Shown piece by piece: positions 1-14,100 of a stretch of DNA of 64,000 nucleotides; positions within the stretch are counted from its first letter, which is position 1, and each line of letters begins with the position of its first letter. This DNA comes from Stictocephala bisonia (lineage: Eukaryota; Arthropoda; Insecta; Hemiptera; Membracidae). Made by a program: the position numbers and the translations under genes. The stretch is taken from assembly GCA_035578905.1 (NCBI GenBank), contig JAQJVL010000177.1, positions 62,001 to 126,000 on the forward strand, in the 5' to 3' direction. Below the pieces are notes generated by a model that had not been told where the DNA came from, ran no database searches, and saw only the letters and a list, made by a program, of their open reading frames with translations.

Positions 1-1764
1 AAATGAAATACTAATTCATTGTTCATTTCATTTGATTGTATAATCTTATGACTAAACATGATATTACAAGTGTATTCAAGCATATTTCTCTTTAGTATGA
101 TATGCCTCAAAGCAGATTTCTGGATGCAAGCGAGGCTTTTCCTGGCAGGTTTTGTAAAATTAAACAGAACTAAACTACATAAATAAAATAAACAGAACAA
201 ATCGAATTCATAAAAGTAAACAAAGTGTGCGGCGCAGAATTCAGCAGACGAAGCACTGGACGCTGGACTAACATCGACACAAGTTTTAGAGAGAGAGAGG
301 AAGGTCAGAGAGGGTAGGGAAGGGGGGAGTTAGCAATGCTATTGGGTGGAGGGTGTAGTATGACTAATAATGAATTGCGTGTGACCTTGGAAGGCAGGGT
401 GGGGATCTATCAAACTCAAATTTCATATGACGGGTATTCCCAGAAAACGTTCGTTGAGCTAAAAACAGTGTGTGTATATATATATTATACGCACACCGCT
501 CGCTCAGAGAAAAATGTTTGCGTATGTAATCAGCATACGCTCGTGAAGGGTTAAAGGTACAAACTCTCTAAAATATAATTTTATGGTTATAAATAATCTT
601 GATACCACCCATAGCTTATGGTGTCAATCAAGTTATTTAGCATAAGTATGTAGTACATTAGCAAGTTATTTAGTACGTGCATAGGTTGAAAACAGGTTGT
701 TCATTTTATCTTGAGGCATCCTCAGTAAATGACTGATCAGTCTCCGCTGATCTTTGACCACCGAAGATGGCTAAAATTGTGAATGAAACGTATGGAAGTT
801 AAGTGCATATTTTAAAATTGTAAATAGACAAAATGAATGAAACCAGCCTAAGAACTAAAATTAACCTTTTCACATTACAAACCCTACATGATACCGCAAG
901 CATGGTTTTCCCCGATAGAAAGTCATACCTGGTACAGTTATTTAAATTTTGCCATAGTCATGTCTATGTTAATGAAGCAGGTTTACCAAATAACAATACA
1001 ACAGCCAACAAATAACATTGAACCATTATATAAAAAAGGAAGACAAAATTTAAAAATACAGCATTTTTCATAAATATTTTAATAAATAAATATTCATTGG
1101 ACGGAATTCCATTATGACTAGAAATAAGGTATTTAATACTGACTAGACGAAATAATAATGAATGACTTTGGCAATTGAGATAACTTATCTTGTAAAATTT
1201 GAGATTTTGTGATATTATAATAGGACAGGAATTCATGTAATAGGCGAGTTAGGGCATCAACAAACTTGTCTGAAAAGATAAGTCCACAAACACAAGACAG
1301 TTAAAAGACTTGGTACAAATTACATAAATTATTGATACTATTGGCACATTCTTCAAGATGTAGAGTTTAACATGTTAATGGGTAATAAAACTAACAATTA
1401 ATTGCGTTTAATCAATCTCTACAGTCCGAAGGAAATGAAAGATAGTATTATATCCTTCATGTGTCTTCTCTTTATAAAGCGTCTTCAGCAGTTTTCAGGC
1501 AAGATTGCCGATTCCCTTTCTCTCCTATTACGTTATGGTTTTACAAATATTTCCAACAATAACGGCAGTTTCACTTATTTATCTTGACATTTAGTTCTTT
1601 ACTAGTTAAATCAAATCTTTTTTTCTTGTACTACTCAGTAAATTATACATTATTAGAATTATTGGAAGAAATCTGTTCGTAGAGTTTGTTAGTTCAAATT
1701 ATAAAAAAGTATTTTTTACTCAACTGAAAATTAAATTGACTAAATATATTACTTAATCAGATAT
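1..1764. other. Non-coding region downstream of AHI1
   Basis: No supportable gene. It holds a purine-rich GAGAGAGAGAGG tract near 290, a short TATATATATA run near 474, and AT-rich DNA with only short chance reading frames. The AHI1 3' UTR should start just below 1765; I did not fix its polyadenylation site. Confidence 0.5.
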
Positions 1765-2128
1765 TTATGGCTGACTAGATTGTTTTGCTGCTAGGATAAT
1801 GTTATCCATTTTTTGAATGATTTCCAAAAGACGTATATCTTTATCTTCAGGTGCTATGTCTATACAAGAATCAAATTTTGGAAGACTAGGCCACTTGGAA
1901 CTCGATACAGGTTGACTCGATTGATCTTGTTTTGGAACTTCCTTGAACTTCTTCTTTTCTTTAGGAACACCTCCGTCCTTCACTATTACTGAATGTTGAC
2001 TAAAACTCGCTGTAATTTTTGGCACTGCTTTATGCCATCTGTCTGACTCTTTTTTTAAGTTGATTATTTGTGCTGCCGATGATTCGCTGTCGATGATGTT
2101 CAGTCCAATTTCTTCTCCTGAAGCAGTC
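1765..2128 (-). CDS. AHI1: AHI1 coding exon 13 (C-terminal tail, stop)
   Basis: About residues 958-1078 and TAA at 1765-1767. The tail ([56 protein letters not shown]) is partly helical and charged. It corresponds to the region after the propeller but ends without the SH3 domain found in vertebrate Jouberin. The acceptor is TTATTTTATAG|GAC. Confidence 0.8.
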
Positions 2129-5100
2129 CTATAAAATAAAAAAGACATTAACTAACAAACGTTTCTCAAAACAGTAATTTATTTTTATAAATATTGATTA
2201 AATAGAAGAACCTGAGAGCGTTGTTTCATTTATATTTATAAATGAACAACACTGTATTTTCTTATCTTGATTAAAATTTGAAACATGAAGGCAATTTAGA
2301 ATAATGTCAACTTGAAGAAATAAAAAATGACATAAAATATTAATAATAGAATACCTTAAAAACATTTCTTCATAATTTGCTGTACGAATTACATTTCAAC
2401 TTCTATGAAGTTCATCTTGGCATGTACCTGAAGATAACTTCATAGAAGTTGAAATGTAATTCGTACAGCAAATCGTACAGCAAATTATGAAGAAATGTGT
2501 GAAAATTCTATTACTAATATTTTATTTTACTATACACTTTCCAGAGGCTTCAATTTAACTCTAAAATGACAATAGAAATTGGGATTATGATTATACAGTA
2601 GAATTTGGTTATGCAAGCCCCGATTAACCGAGCTAGTCATAATAAATAAACATAAAGCTATTAATAAAATGAAAACTATAGCAAGACACATAATATAATC
2701 ATTTGATAAGTAATCAGTGTCTCTATTGGCTGTTGGTGCTATGTTAAGGCGCTGCAGGCCCGTCACGAGACGTATTTATGATATTGTACCCTACTATAGG
2801 AATAATTTTTCCACCCAAATGCATTATCTCATGAGTCATGACATATCACCACATGACACCATTAGCTTAGTCGACTCTGCTCTCGCACTAAATGGGGTTG
2901 TTTTAGTGTGTTGTAATACTGATTTTACAATACAGTACTGGAAATATTGCCATAATTTATTGTTGTTACTGTTATTGTTCAATATTTTATATGAATGTTT
3001 TGCTTATGAGTGGTAAATGATCGACAGTAACTTATAATGAAATTGAAATGACGAATCAATCAGCGTTTTCGTCACCATGTGTACGACAAATATGGTAATG
3101 ATACAATAATTTTATTTCGTTAAAATGTTGAATGGTTCCCTCATCTCTGCACTATTACGAGAGTAATGCAGAGTGCGTTAAACAATAGGATGAATACGAT
3201 AATTTTGTTCGGTGATCGAACTGAACAGTATCCTGAACTTAAAACCAAGATGTGAATACTACTGTGGACCGTACATAGATAAAATACGAAAGGTAAGGTG
3301 AGACAATGATACTGGGAGATTGGTTAACACGAATGAAGGAATACTCAGCTTTCGTTGTCAACAAATGTAACGTTAGAGGAAATTGCACATCCACATGCTG
3401 CCTAAGACATTACATTAGATTTTTACTATTAAATTCTAGCCTATTATTGTAGTTTTTCACCAACTGTTTTAGTTTTAAAATGGAATACTTCATCCCCAAC
3501 TTCTTGTCATCGTGCAGTAATACAACTATTAAAAGATATAACCTGATGTTCCTACTTTTTTACAGAACTGTAACTACATTTACACTACTATATTTTGCGT
3601 TTTTTCTTGTAATAAACTAGTTTTGTACGTTTTTAATACAGAAACATTATTTTTACCATAACCTCCGTATTATCCGAGTTTTAGTACCCCAGAATTAAGT
3701 TGTAGTTTTCAACAATAATACTGCACTAATAAATCCTTTAGTAACGATGTTTCGAGGTGATAGTCCTCTATCGTAGTACAGGGAGTTACCTGTTGAAGCT
3801 AAGTACATGTACAGGAGCTTGGGCAAGAGAGCCAACTGCCAGCATGTGTTCATGAGGATGGTAGTGGACAGAACCACTGCCTGTTGGAAGGAGGGAACAG
3901 TATATTGCTCGTAGAGAACCCGTATGACCATCCCACACCATAATACTGCCATCCTCTCCGCAGGCAAACACGAGGCTGCCGCAAGGACTGACACATACAC
4001 CTGTCTGGACATGCTCGTTCTTCATACCCTGCAATAATGTATAACATATTGTAATTAATTTTCACAGCACCTCTTGTAAAAATCATTTCTAATCTGGTTT
4101 AGGTATTGTTTGTGAGGATTTATACAATCTTAATCAAATCAATAAAATATTAACAAGTAATTCTGTTAAAAATTGTGGAACTTTTATTCTAAAAATGTTG
4201 GGAGGAGAGGTTTCCACTTTCAATCAATTTTCTGTAGAATAAGGATCCTTGCAAATAATTATGCCATATGTATATTATATATCAGTTACTTAATTTTTAA
4301 CCTTGGCAATCTAAGACTCAACCAAGTAAACCTATCTTACTTTAGCCTTAATTAACCTAAATGCAGTTTGTTTTATACAATATAAATGACTCAAAACCAC
4401 TTCTACCTGTGCGGCAATAGTGGAAATTACGACACTCTCACTCTCTCTCTCTCACTACTCACCTGAAGAAAGTGCCAGTGGCACAGAAAATTTGTACAAC
4501 ATTTGTTATTGTATTAGTTTACTAATACCACAGTAGCATCATTCCTTTAAAAATTGGCGACAAGTACGACGCTAGCGATCCTAGCGGCAGGAGCAAAGTA
4601 ACACATATTTTCCCCCACAATTTACATCCACAGTTGTTGTTAGTAAATGCCAAATAACAAATGTCTATAACCTATTATGGCACTTTTTTGTTGTCATTAT
4701 TCCAATTCTTTGCAAGACACAATGCAATACAACGTTAATGTAGTGTAGTTTTGAATGCTCCTGCCATAAGGAGCGCTAGCTCCACAGCACTGTGATGAAA
4801 GTGTCGCTTCTGTACTGTGCTACTACTGTGGTGTTAGTGAACTTGTCTTCTTAGGTAAGTGTGCTATGTATTATCTCTCCTAATATACTAACAGTAAATA
4901 TATTGAAATTTTTAAGAACATTTATAGAACAATTATCGTTCAACAACCAATGTTATATAAATTGGGAAGAATCAAAACTTTGCATTAATAAAAATGTTTT
5001 ACTTATTTACCATGACATAATAAAAAAATATTAAAATTTTTTTAACTGTTCGTACACAGCTGTTATTAGTGATCACTTCATATATTTTATATTAAACCAG

Positions 5101-8100
5101 CTGTTTACCCGTGCTTTGCTACAGGATTAATATATAAACAGTAACGTTTTAGTTTATTTTCAATGTTGGTTTCAATAAGCATCACTTAGCCTATGTCAAA
5201 TGTGTTCATTTTAGTTTTTTTTATCTAACAGCTGATGGTGTCAAATAAATAAAGTAACTCCATTTCATTATCATTGAAACTTTAAAGGCTGCTGGGATGG
5301 AGCTCTTGAGTCCGGAAGTGAACTCTACAACTTCCCAAAATTTGATAGTCATCTCATGAGTTGTTTAGTAACGTATAAAGGGAAAACACACATAAATATG
5401 TTTTTATACATAGATAAATAAATATTTGCACATAAATACAGAACTTTTCAAAACAAATTTTGAAACGATTGTGACTAGTGATGCCGTTCGCTCAATCTTA
5501 CAAAATAAGCAAGTGTAACATTCCTGTTGAAAGGCTTTGGCCTTGAACAACTGACAAACTATGATTCAAAATTATTCCACTATAATATCTATTGTGTTAA
5601 ACATGACTTTTGCTTCATGTAATGGTACATAAATTTTATGATGTTTCTATGGTCAACCATAAAAATAAAAAAATTGTCGTCAAATTAGAAAAAAAATATG
5701 TCTGAAAAAAAAATCCACAAATTGCTATTGGTAGAAATAGATACCTTGAAGGTTTGAATGACGGCTCCCGTAGCAATGTCCACACTACGTATTGAGTTGT
5801 CCCGAGTATGTACTAGCAATCTGTGACCTCCGGGATGGGCTAATACATTGCTAATAGTCTTTCCTCGCACTTCTCGCACCCTCAGTTCCCGTCCACCAGT
5901 CAAACTAACCAAACATTCCGGATTACAACATTGTCTACACTCACCAACACTATTCTACTTTACTCAAAGTGAATTCATTAATAACTTGAATATCTTTACA
6001 GTCCAGTATACAGTATATTATACATACACAAATACATACCACAAGTAGAAATAACAGGCGTGTATTGGCTACATGTGATGACGTTTTGTGAATTATCTTC
6101 ATGAGCTCTCTACTAATCTTATTTAGATATAGTTCACAGTATGATAAATTACTAACAGTTTCAAATTTGCAATCAGCCGCAAATCGAGACTTGTTCAACG
6201 CACATCCTTTATTGGATCCAACATGAGTGTACTCTGTCAATTAAAAAAACAAAAACACACACAGCAGAAGAACCTCATTATGGTTTACCACACTTATAAG
6301 GCACTGCACTCTGTGTAACACACTGACAGACTTGAGAAAATAGCTTGCAACCGACTGGCCATGAGAGGCAAAATATACAATGCACTACATCAAAACAAAA
6401 TTTAAAAAGCCACTCTTATTTTGGTTATTGCATGGAATTTTACATAAAATTTCATTGAAAATAGGACCAAATACAGAATAATTATGTCACTTTTTAACTA
6501 GTCTCAGAGAAACCACTGAGGATGCCACATCACAGTATGGGCAAAACGTCTGATCATCTTGTAAATATTGTAGATAGTACCTTGACGCAGTTGTCACTGG
6601 AAAATGTAGATTCTAGTTATGACACCGGCCGCTTAAGCCTAAGTTCTAAGATATCACTTTTTATTTTACTTTTATAAAACTTGAATTGTTAAATTTAAAA
6701 TGATCATAACTATAACATGTTTGGGCTTGTTTTAAACGAAATTGCAGTTAGAATTCAAAATGAGAATCAAATTAAAAGATATATTCTATTAATCTTAGTA
6801 AATATGAATTACTGTTGGCGCAAAAATTATGTGCACCCGAGTTTGAAGGTTGTTTTCTAAGGAACTAAGAGGCCTACAAAAAAATCTAATCACACCATTG
6901 TTTTCCTTGTCTAACTGTACATTATGAAATAAGCATTTTTAAATTGTATTACAGGTTTAAAAAATTTTTCGATTCTAGTTGGAACAAAAAAGTACCTGAA
7001 TTTTTAACTAGTTTTCACTTTACATCTGTTATTACTAAAAACCCTGTTTATCACATTTATATTTAAATACTTAGTTGATAGGAATGATTTCTATAGGGCA
7101 CATAAATTTTAGAATTTTAACTTATTGAGAAAAAAGCTCAATATCAATTTCCTGAAACATTGTTTTTTTGGTTTCTAGAGGTCGTAAAATTAATTACTTG
7201 GTCTTGTTGTAATCCTTATGACATGTATAGTTACGGTACATTATTGTCATATGTGTAAATACATGCAGTTATAATAAAATTAAAAAATGCATATGTCAAA
7301 ATGTGCATCTAAACGAGGTAAACAATGGTGAGATTAGAAACTCGGGTGCACATAATTTCTGCGCCGACAGTAGGCAGGCTATTATATAATGGTCCTGTCA
7401 GTGTATGTTCGTAAGCAAAGAATCACTTAATCTTTCAGCCTCCTTAGACAGAGTATTACGGTTCACCTAGCCAAGGCCAGTGTGTGGAGTCTCACTATCT
7501 CCCCTCCGAGACGGCAAGGGGGGAGAGTATAACAGGGGGGTATGAGAGAGCACTAGCGTGACCCTTGACTTGACGTTGATGTTTTACTGGCCAGTCGAGT
7601 CATTCTCAATCACATTATATTTGTTATAGGTTTTGTCACTATATCAGATTTCATTTTGTTACATTCAATTTACAAAAGCAAATATATGACATGTCAATAT
7701 TTTTGAAAGTATATTATGACTAACAATAATAACTGAAACTAATAGAGCAATAAATTATAAAAAGATATTCACAATATAAATAAAAAGTAATAGGTTAGGA
7801 TACTTAGTTACCTAACCCAAAGTTAGGAAACAAAGAAAAAGTTAGGTCAGACACCATATAAAAGTTTAATCACCATATAAATCTATATACTTGGTGGTGT
7901 TCCAGTCTGAAACTGTCCGAATAAGTGTCAACCAATACTTCTTTTTCTCAGCTAATGCTCTTACTTAATATGCTCTTTTTTACAATTGATATTTTTTTTT
8001 TATCCCCAAACAACAATTCCGTATCTTAATATTGACACAACACAAACATATTCAAACACTTCTTTAGAAATGTTCACTTTGATAAAATACTAGGAATAAC

Positions 8101-11100
8101 AAAAGGAATTCACAGGGCTTTCTACACCCTAAACGAATTCTTAACTTGAGAGACCACACCGAAAAATGAAGAAGGAGAAAAATGAAAAGTGAAGAAAAAA
8201 TAGCGATTTCATTTCACTATGTATCTTTTAAATCAATGTGACTTAAAATTGACACTGTTTCTTGATGAAATTGTATTAAAGGATGTTGTCTATTTAATTT
8301 TGCTAAATAAACTATGAATGTGATGATTCTATTTTAGATTAGTATGAAAGTTGCGGTCAAGAAATTAATAGAATGAAATATAGTTTAAATATTGAATTTT
8401 AGAGAAGTTGAAAATAAGAGTAAAGAATTTACTTTTAAAAGAACAATCAAGATTATTGAAGAAAAACTTTCCAAGCACTTAATCAGTTATTTGCTTGTAA
8501 AGTTTAAGTGTTTGCAAAGTTTTTTCTTTGTACTATTTTTTTTCTGTTCTATTCTTTCTGACTAAGAAGAATAGAAGTCTAAGTCAGCACTGGTGGCGTG
8601 CTGTAACCCAGGTGCTTGGGGACAAAGTGTTTTGGAGATTGTAGGCAATAGGTTCTATGTTCGGTCCTCTTAATACCGACACAGCGTCCGCTCAATGATT
8701 GCCATTGACGTGAACACTACTAGAGAAGTCTGGGGTGTCCATGTTGGGTGATAGTCAGGGTACAGATGTTGTAGGGAGGAGAAGTGAGTATAAAGCTTGT
8801 CAAATAGCTGAAAATCAGACCAATACTATGTGGTTCAGATTCCATGTAAAGCTGTAGGTCCCTTAATTGGCTATTTATTAATAAACTATTGGGCTATTAA
8901 TAAATAGTTTCTGAGCTAAGTCGAACTCAGTTAGTAACAATGATTACACTCGTTCATCTACACTCATTCACCGCTCATATTCAACCATTATTCTACGATC
9001 AGCGTCCAAGAAATGAATAAGATCTTAACTCTCTCCCAGATGACATACTTCTGATGCTACTCGTTTGATTTAACTCTTTGGCGTGTTTTGACACACACAG
9101 CATGTCATGATCTATTAACACAATAGTACCGAGTTACCATCGGTGTTAAAACGGATGAGCGGTCTAAGGCGTTGTACTGTGGCCAGGTACAGCACATGAG
9201 ATTGTCTGTTCAAATACAGCTCGGGCTGGTACTTTTGCTGTGCAACTGTGTAGAGGCACTGGTCTGTGGCATAGTGGTGTAGGGCCCACCTTAAATAAAC
9301 AGTGTCCGGCGTGGGGGGTGGAAGTTGACAGGATCAGTGTTTCTATTACAATTGTACGGTACAACCCCTGTTTTGCTAATTTTTACTTAAGATAAGGGGA
9401 GGAGGAGAACACCATTTTTACTATCCATTTTGAACTGGCTATATTTTTTTTATTTTTTTAGATTATATGATATGTATTCATTATTATTCATTATTCATCT
9501 CTAAGACGCCGATCGTAGAGATATGGGCGAATATGAGGAGTGAATGAGTGTGATGAGTGTAGATGAACGAGTGAGTCATTGTTACTATCTGAGTTCGGCT
9601 TAGCTCAGAAAGGACTATTTATTAATAGCCCAATAGCCAGGGCAACTATGGGACCTCCAGCTTTACGTGGAATCCGAACCACTAGTGTTGGTCTGATTTT
9701 CAGCTAACTGACAAGTCTGACACTCAGTTCTCTCCCCTACACAACATCCGAACCTTGACTACCATTCAACACGGACACTCCAGACTTCTCTAGTAGTGCC
9801 TACGTTGATGACAACCATTGAGCGACCGCCGTGTTGGTATTAAGAGAACCGAGCATGGAACCTATCGCCTACAATCTCCCAAACACTTTGTCCTCAAGTA
9901 GCTGAGTTACAGCACTGTGCCACCAGTGCCGACTCAGTAAAGCCGAATGTAAAGTACATAAGAAGGCATGCAAATAACTGGATAAACCTGGACATATAAA
10001 ATTTGACATTAAAAACAGGACATAAAAAAAAGATATGTTGAAGGGTTAATTAGGCTGTACTGCAGCTGCAAAACACTTTTTCACATTTAATTAGTTCTAA
10101 ATATATATATAATGTAACAAAAAATTTACATAAATATATAATGAACAAAACTTTTACATATTTTACATTAGTTAAAGTTAATTTGTTAGTTTATAGTTAA
10201 ATTTTAATAAATAAAAGTCCTTAGGACTTCAATTTCATTTTTACGCATACTCTCACTTTGATCAGCCATTTTAGTTCAACTAAACAAACAAATGTAATTT
10301 GGCAGTACAAGTTTTACTTTGCCGTACAATAAGTGCAAGATAACCATTTTAAATGTTTCTACAAAAAAGTAGCACAAATTGGAAAGAGTTCTCTTAGCGA
10401 AGAAAACAATACTGTTGATAAAATAATGATAAGTTCTAACAATCACTATAAGACAGCAGAGTAACGGGTATTTAGTGTCAGTAAAGCTGTTGAAGACATG
10501 TCGAGCATTTGGAAATTCGCGTCAGATTTCTGTTGAGAATAATAGAATAATTTAAATCCAGCTTTGACGGGAGAGGGTTTAGTACAATTTTCATGGATTA
10601 TGTTAGTGTTTCAAGATTTTTCTGTAATTTGTAAACAAAAAGAAAAATTTCTGACTACATTTTATAAACTTACCAGAGATCAAGAAAGTTTCACTAACCT
10701 GCCATCATCATCCACTTCATATGTCCTAAGGCCACCTTGGCTGTCGGCTGATACAACCATAGCTCCATCCGTAGTGATGCACACGGAGGTAATGTAGCTG
10801 CCACTGGCTGTGGCACAGAGCTCCTGAGACAATTGGTACGAGGAGTGAGATTCTCCTTGCCAGAGTCGGAGAAACCCGTCATAACAGCCGGACACCACGG
10901 AGCAAGACCCCCGAGACGGAAGAAACTGGGTACAGTACACAAACGACGGATGTGCCAACATCTGCAGATTTACAGAACAACAGAATTAACATTTTTTAAA
11001 TCCACTATGATCATGGGAAAAGCAAAATCTTTAATTAACTAGTGTATTCAAATATTTATTATATATATTACATAAAAATAATATATATTATTTATTTAAT

Positions 11101-14100
11101 ATATATAATATCACTATTTACTTTATTAATTATAATACATGTAACTTATGTAAATCATGTATAATTCATTCGTCAATTATATTAGAAAAGATGAAGGAAG
11201 TTACCAAAGAAGAGTAGGTTTTGCCGTAAGCAGAAAGTTACATTGTCTGTGATGTTTTAAAGCCAAAGATGAAATACTAGTGGTTGACACTTAATTGTGC
11301 TGCTTAAGATTTGTTATGGACTAAAATACCTTGTATTATATATAAATGTGTTTGAAGGTTGTGCTTCTCAGTAGTTTATATTTATAAATAAACTAACTTC
11401 ATGTTATTGAATAATAGTATTATTTTATTTTTTATTGCTAAATTTTAACTGGGTCTAGACCTGTTATATGGCAATGTTTGAAAAAAATAAACTACTTAAT
11501 ATTATGATTAAGGGTAGTTTTAAGAACATCTAACAACGAGGGTAGTTTAAAGGATCTACAGAATACAAAGAAGATGAATTAAAGAACACATATATAATTT
11601 ATATAATAAAATGTATATAATTTAGCATACACTTACAGATACTACAGAAAGATTAAAGAATACATCAGTGTCCTGTTATAGTGGATGGGAGACTTCAATA
11701 CAACATTTTGAAAGAAACAGGCAGGGAAAAGCGTTGCAGGATCAGATAGGAGCAATTATAACGGAGAAGATTATTTATTAGGTTTCACGTTTGCAGTGAA
11801 CGTGAAGAGGGTAATAAGCACACAAACAAAATCTAAAACTGCAACGAATGTTGATTTAGGGAAACTAAAGGATGTAAAATTGAGGATATATTCCCACCAT
11901 AAACCATCAAACCGTTTTTCAAATACTATACAGCCTAACATAAGAAGAACTAGTAGTAAACGATGTTGAAAAAGGCTGCACCAACATAAAAGAGAGGATA
12001 CAAGACTCTGCCAAGGAAGCAAGATACTGGTGTCAAGCAACACCGAGCGTGGTTGTTCTTGGATGGGTGACCGGTGAGCGATCCCGTCCTTGACTCGACC
12101 CACCTGCCCCGTCACTGGTGGTGATTCAGAAGTCACCTTTAAGCTATTAGTCCACAAGTTAAGTGTCAGAGAGGGTTTCTTAGCCTTAACTTCGCCTGAT
12201 AATTTAAGACCTCCTCTACCCTTTTTTTTGCTTTTTCAGCAGAATCGTTTGATCAAATTGTCATTAGTCAGCATTTGACTGTCAAAGTTTCTGCAGATAA
12301 CTAGCATTAAAGAAATCTTTGAATAAGTTACTAGTACTTTTCAATCTCTAATTCATCATCAAACGAGATAAATGGTCCAGTCAAACCTGCCACACTTCCT
12401 CTCAGTCAGTTGAAAGTAAATAGTAATTGGAATAGCATTTGATATTCTCAACTTTAAGAACGAGAAGCTTTTATTTGTAATTAGTTTGTTAGAGTGAATA
12501 AGTATCAAAATTACCTGCAAGAGTGGCATCCGGTGGTGACTGGGACGCCAGACACAAATTACCTGCAAGAGTGGCATCCTGTGGTGACTGGGACGCCAGA
12601 CACAAATTACCTGCAAGAGTGGCATCCTGTGGTGACTGGGACGCCAGACACAGATTACCTGCAAGAGTGGCATCCTGTGGTGACTGGGACGCCAGACACA
12701 GATTACCTGCAAGAGTGGCATCCTGTGATGACTGGGACGCCAGACACAGATTACCTGCAAGAGTGGCATCCTGTGGTGACTGGGACGCCAGACACAGATT
12801 ACCCGCAAGAGTGGCATCCTGTGGTGACTGGGACGCCAGACACAAATTACCTGCAAGGGTGGCATCCTGTGGTGACTGGGACGCCAGACACAAATTACCT
12901 GCAAGAGTGGCATCCTGTGGTGACTGGGACGCCAGACACAAATTACCTGCAAGAGTGGCATCCTGTGGTGACTGGGACGCCAGGCACAGATTACCTGCAA
13001 GAGTGGCATCCTGTGGTGACTGGGACGCCAGACACAAATTACCTGCAAGGGTGGCATCCTGTGGTGACTGGGACGCCAGACACAAATTACCTGCAAGAGT
13101 GGCATCCTGTGGTGACTGGGACGCCAGACACAAATTACCTGCAAGAGTGGCATCCTGTGGTGACTGGGACGCCAGACACAAATTACCTGCAAGGGTGGCA
13201 TCCTGTGGTGACTGGGACGCCAGACACAAATTACCTGCAAGAGTGGCATCCTGTGGTGACTGGGACGCCAGACACAAATTACCTGCAAGAGTGGCATCCT
13301 GTGGTGACTGGGACGCCAGGCACAGATTACCTGCAAGAGTGGCATCCTGTGGTGACTTTATATTATTGAATATATCCTGTGGTGAATTATATTATAAATA
13401 CATTAACACTGTCTAGTAATAAAGAGTTTCGACGCTCCATTTGATATGTGTGTATGATGCTAGGGTTCCTAATGGCCAGACACAAATTACCTGCAAGAGT
13501 GGCATCCTGTGGTGACTGGGACGCCAGACACAAATTGTACAATCTGCAGATGCTGAGAGGAGGATCTTACTGTCAGAACTCCACTTCAAGCAGTAGACAA
13601 GGCCTGAAAATATGTATAAGGCATTACTAAACATTCTCTAGAAGAAATATTGCAATTTACTTAAACTCTTGGAGTCTAATAGTTAAGCATTCTACTGGCA
13701 AACTCACCATTTCCTCCATTTTATAGATTCATCTTCTAGTCTTAGGTTACTTAAAGTTACGATTCGGTACATAAAAATGATCGTATCTCAACTTTTGAAG
13801 TCTCATTTGATCACTTATCAGTGAAAACTTGTTCTAGAGGACCATAACAATATTTTTGTAAAAAATATAGTGTTTTCATAATTTCATTACTGTTAAATAT
13901 GTCACATTTTGAATATCATTTTTCACTACAGTAGAACCTCATTATAACAGAATATTAGGAACTGAAGACTGTCCGTATAATGAAAGTCTGTTATATAACA
14001 AACTCTTTAGAGGCCATGCAGAACGAGATAAAACTTGGCTTCGGGCGTGAAAAAGAGGTTACAAACTAGTTATATACATAGTGGTAGGCGCTCTGTCTGC

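Noticed and set aside
336..554. Small protein of 72 aa near the start of the window
   Set aside because: Runs through a TATATA microsatellite and has no family, splice or start support.
12018..12090. 5S rRNA gene
   Set aside because: Only the 3' half of 5S is recognisable and it leads into an unrelated body; called a 5S-derived SINE instead.
12505..13357. CRISPR-like array
   Set aside because: Repeats are contiguous 48-bp units without unique spacers, in a eukaryotic intron.
12359..13416. Long open frames of 262-328 aa on both strands made of 16-residue repeats
   Set aside because: They arise because the 48-bp minisatellite unit is a multiple of three and has no stops in several frames. 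Frames are open on both strands at once and only the AHI1 exon 9 part has family similarity.
13929..14010. Pogo-like transposon end (cagtagaacctcattataac)
   Set aside because: The left-type end is present but no matching right end or TA pair was found nearby; it may be a fragment.
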